From positions 5,465,207-5,529,206 of the forward strand of contig OZ234496.1 of NCBI GenBank assembly GCA_965153455.1: 64,000 nt of DNA. The letters are read 5' to 3'. Both the position numbers and the translations under genes were made by a program. The notes under the pieces are model-generated. The model was given only the letters and a program-made list of their open reading frames with translations, was not told the DNA's origin and ran no database searches. Positions 1 to 12,720 of the stretch are shown piece by piece; position 1 is the stretch's first letter; each line of letters begins with the position of its first letter. The DNA comes from Sphagnum compactum (taxonomy: Eukaryota > Bryophyta > Sphagnopsida > Sphagnales).

Positions 1-522
1 AATTCGTTGAAGTTCCTCAGCTACCGGTAATAGCAACGCGGATGGGTTACGGGCAAACGGGCAGACATGATAAATGTTTTTTTTAAAAAAAATCCTTACG
101 AGGAAATCGGCTCCTGGAGGAAAGTTGACATGCGCGCCAGAGATAGGTTCTCCCCCTACCTTGGTCCCGAAACACCATCGATCCTCGGCACGAGAATCGA
201 CTCCGTCCCCTACCCCCCGACTCCCCGGCAGAGCGTAAAACATTATCAAAAACTGTAGACAGGCGCACATTGGGTTTGTTGTGATGAGAGCTTGCTATGC
301 GGTTTGAGGTGCGGTGTGGTTTGCCTGGTATTTGGACTGCGGGCGTAGCGTGCATAACGGAGATTTGCCGGGCTTTGTTTGTGAGTTGGCAACCATCAGG
401 AGGAGGTGGGTGGGTTGTGACAGGCAGACCAGCGATGCGAAGCGGCACGGTTTGAAGAGGGAAGCTGCGGACCCGCCCGCTGGTGGGTGGGGGTGTTGGT
501 TCGAGAGTTTTGGGTGTGTGGG

Positions 523-533
523 TTTTTTTTTTT

Positions 534-573
<40 letters not shown>
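523..573 (+). repeat. Poly-T plus (CT)n microsatellite
   Basis: A run of T is followed by about 17 CT dinucleotides, about 190 bp before the RRM gene start codon. It is a simple-sequence repeat in the presumed 5'UTR or core promoter. Confidence 0.95.
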
Positions 574-575
<2 letters not shown>

Positions 576-602
576 GGCCTTGGGGTGTAGGGTGGGGAAC
601 GT

Positions 603-650
603 TGTGTCTGTGTCTGTGTCTGTGTCTGTGTGTTTTGTGTCTGTGTGTGT
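603..650 (+). repeat. TGTGTC-type microsatellite
   Basis: Repeated TGTGTC units grade into TG dinucleotides. The apparent open frame across it is an artefact of the repeat. Confidence 0.85.
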
Positions 651-672
651 GTGAAGTGTCTGTGTGTGAAGG

Positions 673-713
673 AGGAGATATCACGTTTTAGGCGGCACAG
701 GAGATATCACGTG
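673..713 (+). promoter_or_regulatory. Duplicated ACGT-core motif with G-box
   Basis: The 14-mer AGGAGATATCACGT is present at 673-686 and again at 699-712. The second copy extends to CACGTG (708-713), a G-box. The pair lies 50-90 bp upstream of the RRM gene ATG. A role as an ABA- or light-responsive pair is inference from the ACGT cores only. Confidence 0.45.
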
Positions 714-761
714 GGTGTAGTGGAATTTTAGCCGGCAAAGAACGGGAGGGAGACAGGACCA

Positions 762-3299
762 ATGGCCCAGCAGGCAACGGGCCCTGGGGCAGGATCAGGG
801 GCGCAGGGCAACCAGTTTGGGGACACGACTTACACTAAAGTGTTCGTGGGGGGACTGGCTTGGGAGACGCAGCGCGACACCATGCGACGTCACTTTGAGC
901 AGTTTGGAGATATTCTGGAAGCCGTGGTCATCACGGACAAGAACACGGGTCGATCCAAGGGCTATGGCTTTGTGCGCATCCTTCCCGCTCTTCTCCCTCA
1001 CCTCCTCCTCGAGTGTTGTTGACATTAGGTTTGAAATTTTTCGTTCTGGCCGAAGGTGCATGTGGTGCTACCAGTGCTACCAAAATGGGTGTCTGGCAGC
1101 ACTAGTGGCTGTCTAAGCCAGCCGCCATAACAGTATACTGTATGTCATCCCAAAGGACCAGCAATTGGGCTGCGGCGATGACCGGGTTCCAAGGGGATCC
1201 TAATTGAGAGCTGGGGGTAAGAATGGAAGGAACATTCTCGTGTTTGTCATCGTAGTTACGATCCTGAATGGGGCAGTCGGTTCACGCAAAGTGAAGAAGG
1301 AAATCGGGAAAGGGGGTGCAGGTGACATTCCGGGATGCGGAAGCTGCAAGGAGAGCGTGCAGCGATGCGACTCCTATTATAGACGGGAGGCGAGCTAACT
1401 GTAATCTAGCATCCCTAGGCGCTCATCGGCCCCGTCCCCATGGACAACACGGTATCTTCTCCACTGTTGCTCCCAGTCCCTTGTGACTTTCCACTACGCC
1501 TGCCTGCTCAACACAATCCCTTATCCTCTTTCTCAAACATGGTTGCAGCCTCAATAAGATCTACTCCTGCTCCTGTCTAGTGTGAGCCTGGCACTGAAAA
1601 GTAAGAAGGTAGTTGGAGCTGATGAACACAAACTTGTGACTTCTAGGTGTTCACCTTATCCAACTAGAACTGCCGGAATTGATGGGATGCCGCAGATGAG
1701 CTGAAGGGTGCAGTATGGTATCACCACCCTGCCCAGAGGCAAGCTGGTACAAATTGTCACATGTCTAGCTGCTGTTAAGCTATTAATGCGCTCTATTGTC
1801 TGAAGCCACCCGGCCAGTAGAAGTTGTGTACAAAAGTTGACATGGGTGATACAGTCTTGTCAATCATCGCCTAACTTGGCAATGACTAGTGTGGATAAAT
1901 GGCTGTCTTGGGGCATCAGATATATGTGATTTAGACTTGCAGTCTGATGGTAAGAATGATGATTGAGGCAGGCATATACTAATGAGCATGGCTTTCTAAT
2001 CCACCTCAGGCAACCGTTTTCGCCCATTGCCTGCATTTGCTGCAGGCCCTCAGCAGGGAGGGCCCGGTTACACTGGCACAACCTCATTTCCTCAATCTGG
2101 TGCTTCATACACCCATCCTGTGCAGCAAGGTGGCTTCACCTATCCTCCATATGGCGGGTACTTTTTTTTTGCTTCCTAAACCCTATCAATCTTTCCATAT
2201 AGGCTTATTGTTAACTGCATAGTCGGGCAGGGGTAATATACTTTATCATAGAGGGTTTGCAAGTACACTATGCTGGGGTGGGGGAGGGTGGTCTTATAAT
2301 GTCTTAATTTACTATGTAGGCAATCTGTGTGCATGCTGGGTGATATATCTTGAGTCTTTGATTCAGTGATGGAGTGGGAGTGAAAACTGAAAACTTCTTG
2401 TCAAGCAGAATGAAGTTGTCTTCACATTCTTGACACATGCTTGTAGCCTTGTATCTAATGTAAATTTCTGTGTTTCTGGACTTTAGGTATCCGCAATACC
2501 CCCAAGAGTACACAGGCTACCCTCAGGTGTGTGCGATGCTTGAAACATCAGTTAGGATATGGAAGAATATGGGCTCCATGCCTAACACCTGATTGCTTAC
2601 TTGAGACATCTTTGAGTATGCAAGAGGCACTGTTTGGAGACCATTTTCATGTGAACAGGTGGAAGAAGCAAGTGGGCCTCGATTCAAATGGTTTATGGGT
2701 TTGGTGTTTGTCTCTGCTGTTTTGCAGAATTTGTTTCCTTATGGTGGTGGTGGACCTCAATATCCACCCCAAATTTATGGTGGACCAGGTACACTGGGAA
2801 GTCCTGTAACAGCAGGCCCAGTTTATCCTGGCTTTACAACACAATCTCTGCAGGGAGGCCCAGTATATCCAGTACCACAGTATGGTGTGCAGACTCCACA
2901 CCTTGTGCGCTACAGTCCTACTGGCCTACCTCAAGCATATGTTCCTATATCCACTCCTGCACCTCCTACAGGTAAATAATCCTTCTTACTCATAGTGCTT
3001 GTATGTCTCAAATTCACTGCATGTGCATGTGACATTTATGTCTCCAATGTTCTATTTGTCTCCTATTTTCAGACTTGCATCAATTGTCTTTGGCAGTGTT
3101 CAGCTGGCAGATGTTAAGCTGAACAGTGACTTTATAGCAATTTGCTAAAGAATTATTATGTGGTTGTGTGGCAGGGTCAACACCAAATTTGTCGACAGGG
3201 GTAGTACCTGGGCCAGTAAGTTCACAACAGTTCCCGGTAACAGCAGTCTCACAGCAACCGTACATTAGTGGGGAGGGTGTGGAGGAACCATCTGGTTGA
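762..3299 (+). CDS. RRM RNA-binding protein, RBM24/RBM38-like plant family, 6 exons
   Basis: A single-RRM RNA-binding protein, probably acting in post-transcriptional control. Exons deduced from GT-AG borders and reading phase are 762-971, 1322-1451, 2046-2157, 2487-2526, 2728-2971 and 3175-3299; they join in frame to 286 aa. The RRM covers about residues 24-100: RNP2 is KVFVGGL (26-32) and RNP1 is SKGYGFVTF (65-73), which is cut by intron 1 after Phe70. The block [13 protein letters not shown] (91-103) after the RRM is the hallmark of the plant family that includes Arabidopsis At1g78260 and ARP1. The rest is a low-complexity Gly/Pro/Gln/Tyr-rich tail (repeated PQ, YP and GG), typical of this family and likely disordered. 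The start codon precedes the conserved [10 protein letters not shown] segment and is the only sensible one. The target RNA cannot be read from sequence. Confidence 0.92.
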
Positions 3300-4134
3300 C
3301 TTTTTTAGAGAATGCTGTGATGGTAACATAATATCAGGAAGGGGACATTGAAGCTCATCTCTGGAAATTTTCTTCTGCTGCAGGAAAAGAGATGGTAGTC
3401 CCAGAATGTGTGTGGACTGATTGATTGTCACAAATTTTGCTCTCAGTTGTTAGTGGAGAAAGTCCAGGGATCCCATTCATTCAAATTGACAGTCTTGCTG
3501 AATACTGTAATGCCTTGTCGTGGCTGATTAGTTTGTATTCATATCTCCTAATGTGAGCAACCTATTGTGTCCCTTGAAGGGCTCTGATGGAGTCAGGAAA
3601 GTCTCACCAGAATGAATTGGGTGGATGCCAGAGATTCAGCTTAAGCCAAAGACTTTTCCCTACTCTCAGCATGTTGAGCTTGATCGTTAGGCATCAGTAT
3701 AGCAGGAGACCTGGTGGGTGCCATCTAGAGTGGTTGCTCAACAATTCTGAATTGAAGTGAGCCCAACAATCCCAAATTGAAGGAAGATTATTAACAGTTC
3801 ATCCAGTATTTTGTGTGGAGGGAAGTCTTGACATGTGTCTGAACATTTGGCAACTTGAAGCAGTGTTGCTTGGTTTTAGGTTACTAGCCCTTGTGGTCTT
3901 GAAGGCAGATTGACATGTCTATCTTGAAGGCCTCTCTTCTAGTACTGGTCAGATGCGGTACATACCTCAGGTTTCTGCCAGTAGGTTCAAACTAACCTTC
4001 TAGAACATGTTGATTGTGGATTATCTCCTCATTAGTCTGCGGCAAGTTGTATTTTTCTAACAATGATTTCTAAGTGGCTAACTTCGATAATGGCTTTCTG
4101 CCAGTGATCAACAACCTTATACAAAATCATCAAC

Positions 4135-4808
4135 ATTCTTTCTTGTCCCCTTGTGAAGATCACACAAAATACTGGACAAGATTCTTTCTTGTCCCCTTGT
4201 GAAGTTATAGACTGATGTCCCTCTCTTGTAAATTGACTTTTTGGGAGTAGTTGATGTCATTACATTCCAGAATCGCTTAAGGTCCAATTCTTACAAAGCC
4301 ATGCCCTACACTTCGCTTCATTGGGTTGTGTCTTTGTCTGCACATGTATCTGTACTAAAGCAAGTTTACTAATGATGAGAAGGATGTATAATGTCATTTC
4401 ATATTGAATGTGTTGCCTGGGGTGTGTTGTGCCTCTTTCTAAGCATACATTTTGGTGTATAGCTTGTTAATGCTCACTCCAATAAGAGCTTTCTACAGTC
4501 AATAATGAGCTGAACAAACTCCAAATCCCTGACAAATATTTGAATTAGGGAGGACAATTGTTTGGGGCAGTGACAGGTTCTGTGGGATGCATTCTGAATC
4601 ACCATGAGTGTGAAATTTCAGAATTTTTGCATGAATTCAGGTCACACATGGTGCACAAGGGATGGGACCTTTTGAAGAAATTGCCAAGAAAAGTAAGTGT
4701 CCTTTGATGTGAAATCAGCCTTATATCTGACCCTAGGATCTTCTGAGTAAAAGTTAAAGTTGTCTTTTTCAGCTCATATTGGAGCTTCTTTCTTGTCCCC
4801 TTGTGAAG
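4135..4808 (+). repeat. Three direct copies of a ~24-bp motif
   Basis: The motif TTCTTTCTTGTCCCCTTGTG, followed by AAG, occurs at 4135-4158, 4181-4204 and 4785-4808. The first and third copies share the following ATCAC as well. The first two are 46 bp apart. No known element is recognised. Confidence 0.8.
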
Positions 4809-4973
4809 ATCACTATTAAGATGTGTGTGAGCTTTCAAATGGAAAAGTTACCAAAACATGTTTCACATTTGGCTCGGTCAAGATGATTGAGCTAGTAAGG
4901 TCATTTGTAAAGTCGTCCTATCTTCAGGCACCTTGTTTGAGCCTGAAATCTTTGTTTCATCCGCAACTTGAGT

Positions 4974-4993
4974 GAACCCTAAACCCTAAACCC
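4974..4993 (+). repeat. Interstitial telomere-like motif (CCCTAAA)n
   Basis: About two and a half CCCTAAA units are present, matching the Arabidopsis-type plant telomere repeat. It is too short to be a chromosome end. Short copies of this kind (telo-boxes) occur throughout plant genomes. Confidence 0.75.
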
Positions 4994-5499
4994 ATGGCTT
5001 TGGGCACTAGTTTAACTCTTGAATCTTTATATCATCCCCAATTGGAATGAAACCAAAAAGTGAGTGAAAATTGTGTATCATTCACAATATTTGAAGGATT
5101 TGATTCTTACAAGACTTGAGTTAACAAATAATATAGCAAAAATGAAAGCACAAGTTTATGTCAATTTGTGCAATATGGTGTAGCACAAAGGTCTGAGTGA
5201 ATTGAGCTAATACTCATGTGATCAGCCACCCAGTAAAGGTACATGATATCTCACCCAACATAGACAACCATTTACAAGATTTAGGTGGTTCAAAGTACGT
5301 GTGCATGCCTTTTGTAAGTAGGTGCAAATATAAATTAAAGATTTGTGCATCTGTGGACATAATTAAAACAATGCACTACATACCCATAGTAAATTCCAAA
5401 ATTGCTAACAATCATCAATCGAATGTTTCATAACATTAGTAACAAGAAATCAAGCATTATCATCTTTGTCACAACTAAGCCAGTCTTGGGCTCATGACC

Positions 5500-8400
5500 A
5501 ATTCCTAAAGGCATGAGAGGAGAATTGGATCAAAAAAGTGGTTCAGGATTCAAACACACTCCCACAAGTGTGAGGGAGTGAATTTTATCATTCTCAAATG
5601 GGTTTTCCCACTTTTGGAGTTGGAGTCCCATGGAGTTTTGAAGTTTTAAGATGAAAATTCATGTAATAAACACGGTCAAAAATTGAACCTGCAATATATT
5701 ATTGAAAAAATCTTGAAGTGTAAATATTGAAAGTGAAGTGACATTCTTCATGTGAAATTTTGAAATAGGAATTTTGGTCGAAAGACTTGCTTGGGTGATA
5801 TGTGGCTCTAAAGGCTTGTGCAAGGTATAAAGGTAAACTTTTTGATAAAATGCATTACACAAGACCTTGGTTGCATTCCTTAACTTTCCACATTTGAGGT
5901 TAAAGGGGCATGTGAAAGCTTTGAGATGGGATTTTGATAATTTTTTTGGTTCACTTCATGGACATATGAAAACGGATTAAACAAGCAAAAAATAAATAGT
6001 TTGTGCATTTGGAACCAAGTCTAGTCACAGACTCACTTAGAATTCACACAACCCGAACTTAAGAGGAATCATCATTTCCTCCCTTATAATATATTATGTG
6101 ACAACCACAAAGGCTACATTGAAATGGCCAAAATTCTCAATAGTCCCAAAATGTATTCTCAAAATTGAAACACAATATTTTGAAGGTAGGTTGGTAGGTC
6201 AAGTAAATGACCTAGGCTAAGAAGGTAGCCTAGGTCTATTGACCTACTTACCTACTATCTAGGCTAGGTAGTTAGCCAAGGCCTACCTAGCTAATTACCT
6301 ACCTACTACATAAGTTAGGTAAGTAGCCTAGATGTATTTACCTACTTACTTATGTAATTATTACCTAGGGTAAATAGGTAGACCTAAGTAAGTAGGTAGT
6401 ATAAGGTTATCTACCTACCTACATACATATTTAGCTACTACCTAGGTTAAGTAGGTAGCTTAGGTCTACCTTACCTACCTACCTAGGTCTATTTATGTAC
6501 CTTATACCTAGGTCCACCTATTTGTCATCTTGCAACCTACCTACCAACTTATCTTCAACCTACTTACTAATTACATAATTTTCTTACTTACCTACATAAA
6601 TAGTGATGTGAAATGAACATGTGAAATAAAAAACTAAACAAAAATTGTCACCTTTTGGAGGTGTAGTCCATTGGAAAGGACTTGGTTTATCATTATGGAG
6701 GTGAGGGATTCAATTCCTTATATTTGTAAGTTATATGCATGTCTAAAGGAATAACATAGGTAGGTTAGACTAAAGTGACTAATTAGGCTCGGTTCGGTAG
6801 GTCAAACTAAATAGGTTAACTTAGTCAAGGGTTACCACCTACCTACCTACTTACCTTCTCAAGAATTACTTAAACATATTTAAATATACTTACTTTTTAC
6901 CCCAAAAAAAAATCCAAAAAAAATGATTAAAGTTTAAGTAAAAATTCAACCACCAAATTATCCATTGTCTACCAATCAAAAAGACCACCTTAATCACAAA
7001 ATTGAGTTCAAATCAACTTGTTAAGATGACAAGGTGGTTTTTTTACATTTATCATTTTGGGTTTTTTAAAACTAAGAAATTCAGTTTAAAAACCTACTTT
7101 TGTAAAAATGTTTGTCATGAACCTCCTTAACCTTGGTCATGACCCATTTCCACTTGAAAACATCCAATTTTCTTCACCCCAAGAAAGACATTTTGTTGTC
7201 CTTATTAGAGTTGGTCATGCACCCACGTTAAGGTTGTGACATTCTCCCCTATTTAAAACAAAAGTTAATGCCCTCATTGATGCTATGGGGCACACTTGTG
7301 AACTCCCCATCTTTCATGCATTTTTGTGGAGATTCCTTTAACACTTCTCATGCCGAGCCACCTTAAGAAAGTTTTTAGTTTGGCTTCATGATCATTTGAA
7401 ACTTGTGTTGTAAACCCAAGACAAGGGTTGCAACTCTCTCCTTGACTTCAAACTTGCATTCAACCCACCTTTAATGATTGAATCCCATTGAAGCTTTGAT
7501 TTTCTAGGACACATTATGGAAAGGAATTCTCCCCATGTTCCATTGGGGGAATCTTTTTCGTGACTCCCACAAATTAGTCATGTGCCCAAGTTTGGGTTGA
7601 GACATTCTACCCCATTAAAAAGATTGTCAATGTTGAATTTATGGGACTTGGTTTCAAATCCATCTCCCATGGGCACACTTGGAAGGCTTACCTTCAACTG
7701 CTTTTGTAAAGGGGTGAAAATGTGACCCCTAAACATTATCTCTATAGTACATGAGTTTGAAATTGTACATAATGCTTCAAAAAGTACCTTTACAGTACCT
7801 TCGATACCTTAAAATAGTGCCCCAGTGGGTCTGCATGCCTTCCACAATTGTTGTTTCACCTTAAAAATGCATGTAGGCCTTCTAAGGACATTACTCACTA
7901 TCTATAATCATTGCAACCTCACCTCTTATGGTTGTTGCCTATTGTCTAAAGCAACCCCATTTATTTTATAGACTTCAACTTTCAAATATTTTCCCTTCCT
8001 ACCACATACTAGCTGTTACCTCCTTGTGACAACAAGTGATTTCCTACTCCAAAAACTCTAAAACATACAATTTTATCACTTTTTGTAGAAGAAATGTAGA
8101 ACTACTATATAAATATAACAACACATGATTCAAGTTTAAACTATATTACCTTTCCTCATATTCTAATAAAATAAACACACACAAAACACATAAAAGTTTT
8201 TTAACCATTTTCCATTGAGATAACACACAAGTACAAAATAATACATTTCCCAAACACTCCCTTCTTTTTCGTGTTACATCACACACCTCTCCAAAAGAGA
8301 GGTCCCCATTCCAACCTGAAACTACAAACTTATCAAATCTTATAAAAACTTGAAAGCCTTAAGCATGATCCCAAGCTTCACACATCGGGACAAGAAGATT

Positions 8401-9860
8401 GTGTGGGAGCTCCAAGATCGGACTAGGGTGAGCTCACAAAGTTGAACTCAAAATGAAATCAATTTGCACAAACTAAGAATGGAAGCGATTAATGCAAATT
8501 GGAACCAAAATGGCCACAAATGAAGTCACAAGAGACACACATTCACATGATTCACCATGACCCAAACTTGGGAAGAATCATCATTCTCCTCCCAATATTA
8601 TACTTTGTGATTGGTAATAGAAATGAATCAAAATGGCAAAAAACTTAAGACTTTCAAAAATGAGCTTCAAAGGTTTTTAATTTTGCCAATTTATGAATCC
8701 TTTAAACCTTGTCCCAAAGATCTCAGGCACCTTTAGATTCATTTTTGAAGTCCCCTAATTAAGTCACATGGAGTTGAAAACTAAGCCCTCAACTTTGTTT
8801 TTCGTTCATCTCCATGTTCCTTTCATGTTTTTGTTGTAACTTCAAAACAAGGGTTGCAAGACTCTCTCCCATAGAAAATAGAGGTTAACATCCTCATTGA
8901 CATCAAACAATCCACAAGGCCGTAACCCTTATAGATTTCATCATTCTTGACTTGCAATATTGTTTACTTGTTGTGATGATTATTAAAGTGAAGATCATTA
9001 CATGATTTCTTCCCAAAGGATTGAAAAAATTAATGTCCCCATTAACAACAACCTTTCACAAAACCTCATGCTTTGCATTTTGTTTTGTTAACACCCAAAC
9101 ACATTCCCCTTATGAGAAGGAAGTGTGTGGGAGTTAAATGAGTCCCCAAAACTCCTAAGTGCATTTTCATTTGTGGGAATATGGAGTCCTAAGGTGTTTC
9201 ACAATGTTGAGACAAGGTTTGAGAAAACAAACCTTGTCCAAATTGGGCTTTCTTTAGATTGTTGGAAATTTCTTCAACAATAGATATAAAAAATAGGCTT
9301 GCCATGCCACTATGCTCCTCCATCCTCCTCCCCGAGTTGCCAATCCTAGAATATAGAATAAAAAAAGATGTGGTGATTCCTCCTAAGTCTAGGTCATGTG
9401 AATTTATGTTGAATTCAAGGCTAGTATGGGACCTAATTCAGCTCCAAATGTACTAACTATTGTCTTATTTTGGTTTGTCCATTTTCACATGTCTATGAGT
9501 TTAACTTGAAGAACTCATCTTAATTCCATTTTGGAGTTCATGAAAACCCTTCTTGTCCCAATGTGTGGAACTAGGTAAAGTGCCCTTAGTTTTTTCCCTC
9601 TATTTTCATTTTAAGGAATTATGATGATAATGGCATGGTTGTGTTCATATTGAACAATGTCAAATTCAACAAGTAATTCTAATGCAATTATAATGTGAAT
9701 TGCATGTGCAACTATGGTGTGAACTTTGTGGGCCATGAAATGTGGTTAATAGTAATTGTAATATAACAAATTAAAATGACATAATTCATTTGTGGCATGG
9801 TAGTTGGTATAATGGCAGTTTGGAACCTTTACACTTGGTTATTAGCAAATGATCAAAATC
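5500..9860. other. AT-rich intergenic repeat-like DNA
   Basis: No gene is recognised. The stretch is AT-rich with many stops in all frames and contains the ACCT/AGGT tract at about 6185-6600. It looks like decayed transposon or LTR-type sequence, but no domain could be read with confidence. Confidence 0.4.
6183..6600. repeat. Degenerate ACCT/AGGT tetranucleotide tract
   Basis: Dense clusters of TAGGTAGG and CTACCTAC alternate in both orientations over about 400 bp, so the tract is rich in short inverted repeats. A smaller patch lies at about 6835-6855 and another at about 59187-59245. Confidence 0.85.
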
Positions 9861-12720
9861 ATTCATTGATCAAAAATTTCACACAAGTTTTTAAGGAAAA
9901 AGAACAAAAAAAACATAAAAACGTGTGTTGAAGTTGTCTATTTATTAATAAATGATTTAGGTTTTTATACACATGGTCATAACTCATGTTATCATGGATT
10001 TTTCTAGTCATTTCACTTTTCATATCTTTATTTGAAGGATATATTATTTGATGTCTAACACTCCCTTGAAGTATGCCCTTAGAATTTGCATACAATACAT
10101 ATGTTTTTCTTTAGGTACATTTTTGTAAAAAGATCTAAATTTATTTTTTCATTATTGTAGTATTTTAATTTCAATTGTCCACTAAGTGTCTTTTCACACA
10201 TATATAATGAAATTGTATTTCTATATGTTTAGATTCTAAATGATATTTGGGAATTTTTTTTGTGCAATAACACTTTGGTTGTCACATTTAATACTAGTAG
10301 GCTATGTGAAACCTATCTTGAGTTAGACATTAGTTGTCTAAACCATATGGCTTCTTTTGCAACTTAGGTTGTAGCAATATATTCCACTTATGTGGTAGAA
10401 AGGGCTATGCAAGTTTGTTGCTTACTGGCCCAACTTATAGCTCCCCTAGCTAGAATAAATGAATATCCAAAAGTTGACCTTTTTAAAATTCAAATCTCCA
10501 ACCCAATTGTCATTGACACAATAACCAATGATTGTTAAATTTTGTAGTTTTATGTCTTTAGTATATTGAATGCCATGTTTTGGGGTCCTTGTCAAATAGC
10601 AAAATAATCTTTTAATATTTGACCAATGTAATGATCCTAGATTAGTTAAGTGTTGAGATACACTTGTAACAACAAAAATAATGTTTAGCTAAATAAATGT
10701 CATAACAAACACTAAACATTCAACTACTTCTTTATATGGGATGGTGTCCATGAAATCACTTTCATCTTTTAATTAAGGACTTTGATCTTTAATTAATTTT
10801 GATCGACTAGATTTTAATGGAATATGTATTGGTATACTATTTTCCATGTTGAATCTTTTAAGAATATGTATTTGAATTGGTTGAAGTGGATTGTTCATTT
10901 ATTTCTATCTCTATTGATCATTTATATGTTTAGTCCATAACTTAATTTAGTTTTATATGTCATTTGAAGTTTTGATTTTAACCATTCCCTTAGTTCAAGT
11001 AATATATTAATATGATCATTTGTGAATATGAATAAATCATCTACATATAAGGTTATTATGATAAAACTATGCCAATCCCTTTTAATATACATTACTATTA
11101 GATGTACTTATTGAAAATTGGTTTCTAGTAAATATGAAGTTATTTTGACATACCACGGCCTAGATGCTTGTTTTAGACCATAGATTGACTTATGTAAATT
11201 GCATACTAAATGTTAGTTTCCCTTTGGAATAAAGCCTTTTGGTTGGTGCATGTATCATTTTTCATCAAGATCTTCATACCCATCTAGACAATGTCAAGGT
11301 CATAATGGGTAGCAAATGCTAGTAGCATTCATAATGAGGTCATTTTAACCACATGATGAGAAAGTGTTTTCAAAATCAACACCAAATATTTGTGTGTAAC
11401 TTTTGGCCACCAAACATGCATTTTAGCAATCAATGGATCCATTCAATTTAGTTTTGATGCAAATATCCATTTGCACCCAATTGCATGTCTTCTTTCAAAC
11501 ACTTTGTGAAGGTTCATGTTTTATTTATTAGTAATGAAGTATATTCATCTTGGATTACTTCAATCCATTTATCAGCATCTATACTATTCATAGCTTCTCC
11601 AAATGTTTCGGGTGCATCATCATTATGGATGGCCACCGACACTTTTAAATAACTTAAGGAATGTTGTAGCTTCCATGTAAATTTTCACATTCAAGTTGAC
11701 TATCAAAAGCCAAATATTGAGCTTATTGGAAGACTTAGGTTTTTACTTCCTTCTTCTCATCTTTCATCTTTAGATTGGAGTGTCATCATCATCAATGGTA
11801 GGGTCAATGATAGGTGTGTTTAGTTTTTGAATGGGATTTATGACTGGAGGTTGGGCTTGAATGATAATTGGAGGTTGGACATTAATGATTGGATGTTGAG
11901 TTTGATTAAAAATTGGATATTGAATTGTTGGTTTTTGGTTTAATTTTTCTTCCCAAAAGAGGGAATCAAAGGGGTTTATTGGGTCATTGGAGGAAACAAC
12001 TTAAGTCATTCATTAATCATAGCACCCGACTAATTTTGGCAATTTTAAATGGCATGTGGTATAACCTATTAGCTTTTAAATGTTCATCATGCCCCATTAA
12101 GATACATTTAAAACTTTTTTCATCTAATTTAATTCTCAACTTATCTGATATGTGCATTTTGGCTTCACTACCAAAAATTCAAAGGTGAGGGTGGGTTTAC
12201 ATTCATTCCATTTTTCTTCAAATATCATTTGGTGAACTACCTTTGTAGGAAGATGACTTTGAATATAGGTGATAATTGCAATAACTTTAGCCCAAAACTT
12301 TTTGGAGACACCCACAAATTGCATCATACAATGAGCACTTTTGATTAATATTCAATTCTTCTATTTGGTAACACCATTTTGTTGTGGTATATAACTTGTA
12401 ATCATTTGATGTGTTATGCCATTGTTGTCACAATAGTTTTTAAATTCATTTGATTTATATTCTCCACCACCATCCATATCACAAATAGTCTTGAGTTTCC
12501 TAGATGTAAAAATTTAGCAAAAGCTTTAAATATTTTGAAATGTTCAAAAGTTTCACCTTGAATTTCAAAAAATAGACTTTTGTCTATCTAGAGGCATCAT
12601 CTATAAATATAAAAAAATAAGGACACCCACTATATGAAAAAACATACATAGGAACACAAATGTCACTATGAATTAAATCTAATAAATGTTCAGCCCTATA
12701 GCCACCCTTTGAGGACTTGT
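9860..12720 (-). mobile_element. Degraded Ty1/copia retrotransposon (integrase, RT, RNase H, 3' LTR edge)
   Basis: Reading the minus strand, copia pol domains appear in the right order with many stops and frameshifts. The integrase (about 12720-12130) has recognisable counterparts of LLDLIHSD, FIDDASR, GGEYKSNEFK and YIPQQNGV. A linker like EAMNSIDADKWIEV lies near 11560-11600, followed by reverse transcriptase with a [10 protein letters not shown] motif near 11150-11200. RNase H has counterparts of GYC..DNWVGDL (about 10480-10535) and ALSTT.VEYIATT.VAKEAIW (about 10335-10420). A purine-rich run (10061-10067) then precedes TGTTAGACAT at 10060-10051, a plausible polypurine tract and 3' LTR start. 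Gag, protease and a 5' LTR were not found. It is dead and old. Confidence 0.85.

Larger units (their letters stand above)
1..761 (+). promoter_or_regulatory. 5' flank / probable promoter and 5'UTR of the RRM gene
   Basis: This is the non-coding lead-in to the RRM gene start at 762. It holds a T-run followed by a (CT)n tract at about 523-573, a (TGTGTC)n-like run at about 603-650, and a 14-bp motif occurring twice 26 bp apart (673-686 and 699-712), the second copy running into a G-box CACGTG at 708-713. Both copies contain an ACGT core. CT/GA tracts near plant transcription starts are common, and ACGT/G-box elements are known bZIP/bHLH sites. The transcription start cannot be placed from sequence alone. 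Confidence 0.5.
3300..5500 (+). other. 3' flank of the RRM gene, non-coding
   Basis: No credible coding frame. The first few hundred bases probably include the 3'UTR. The stretch contains three copies of a 24-bp motif (4135, 4181, 4785) and a telomere-like motif at 4974-4993, described separately. Confidence 0.5.

Noticed and set aside
314-691. Open frame of 125 codons on the plus strand (and its mirror on the minus strand)
   Set aside because: It runs through the T, CT and TGTGTC microsatellites; the protein would be homopolymeric and it overlaps the RRM promoter.
4974-4993. Chromosome end
   Set aside because: Only about two and a half telomere units, with gene and repeat sequence on both sides.
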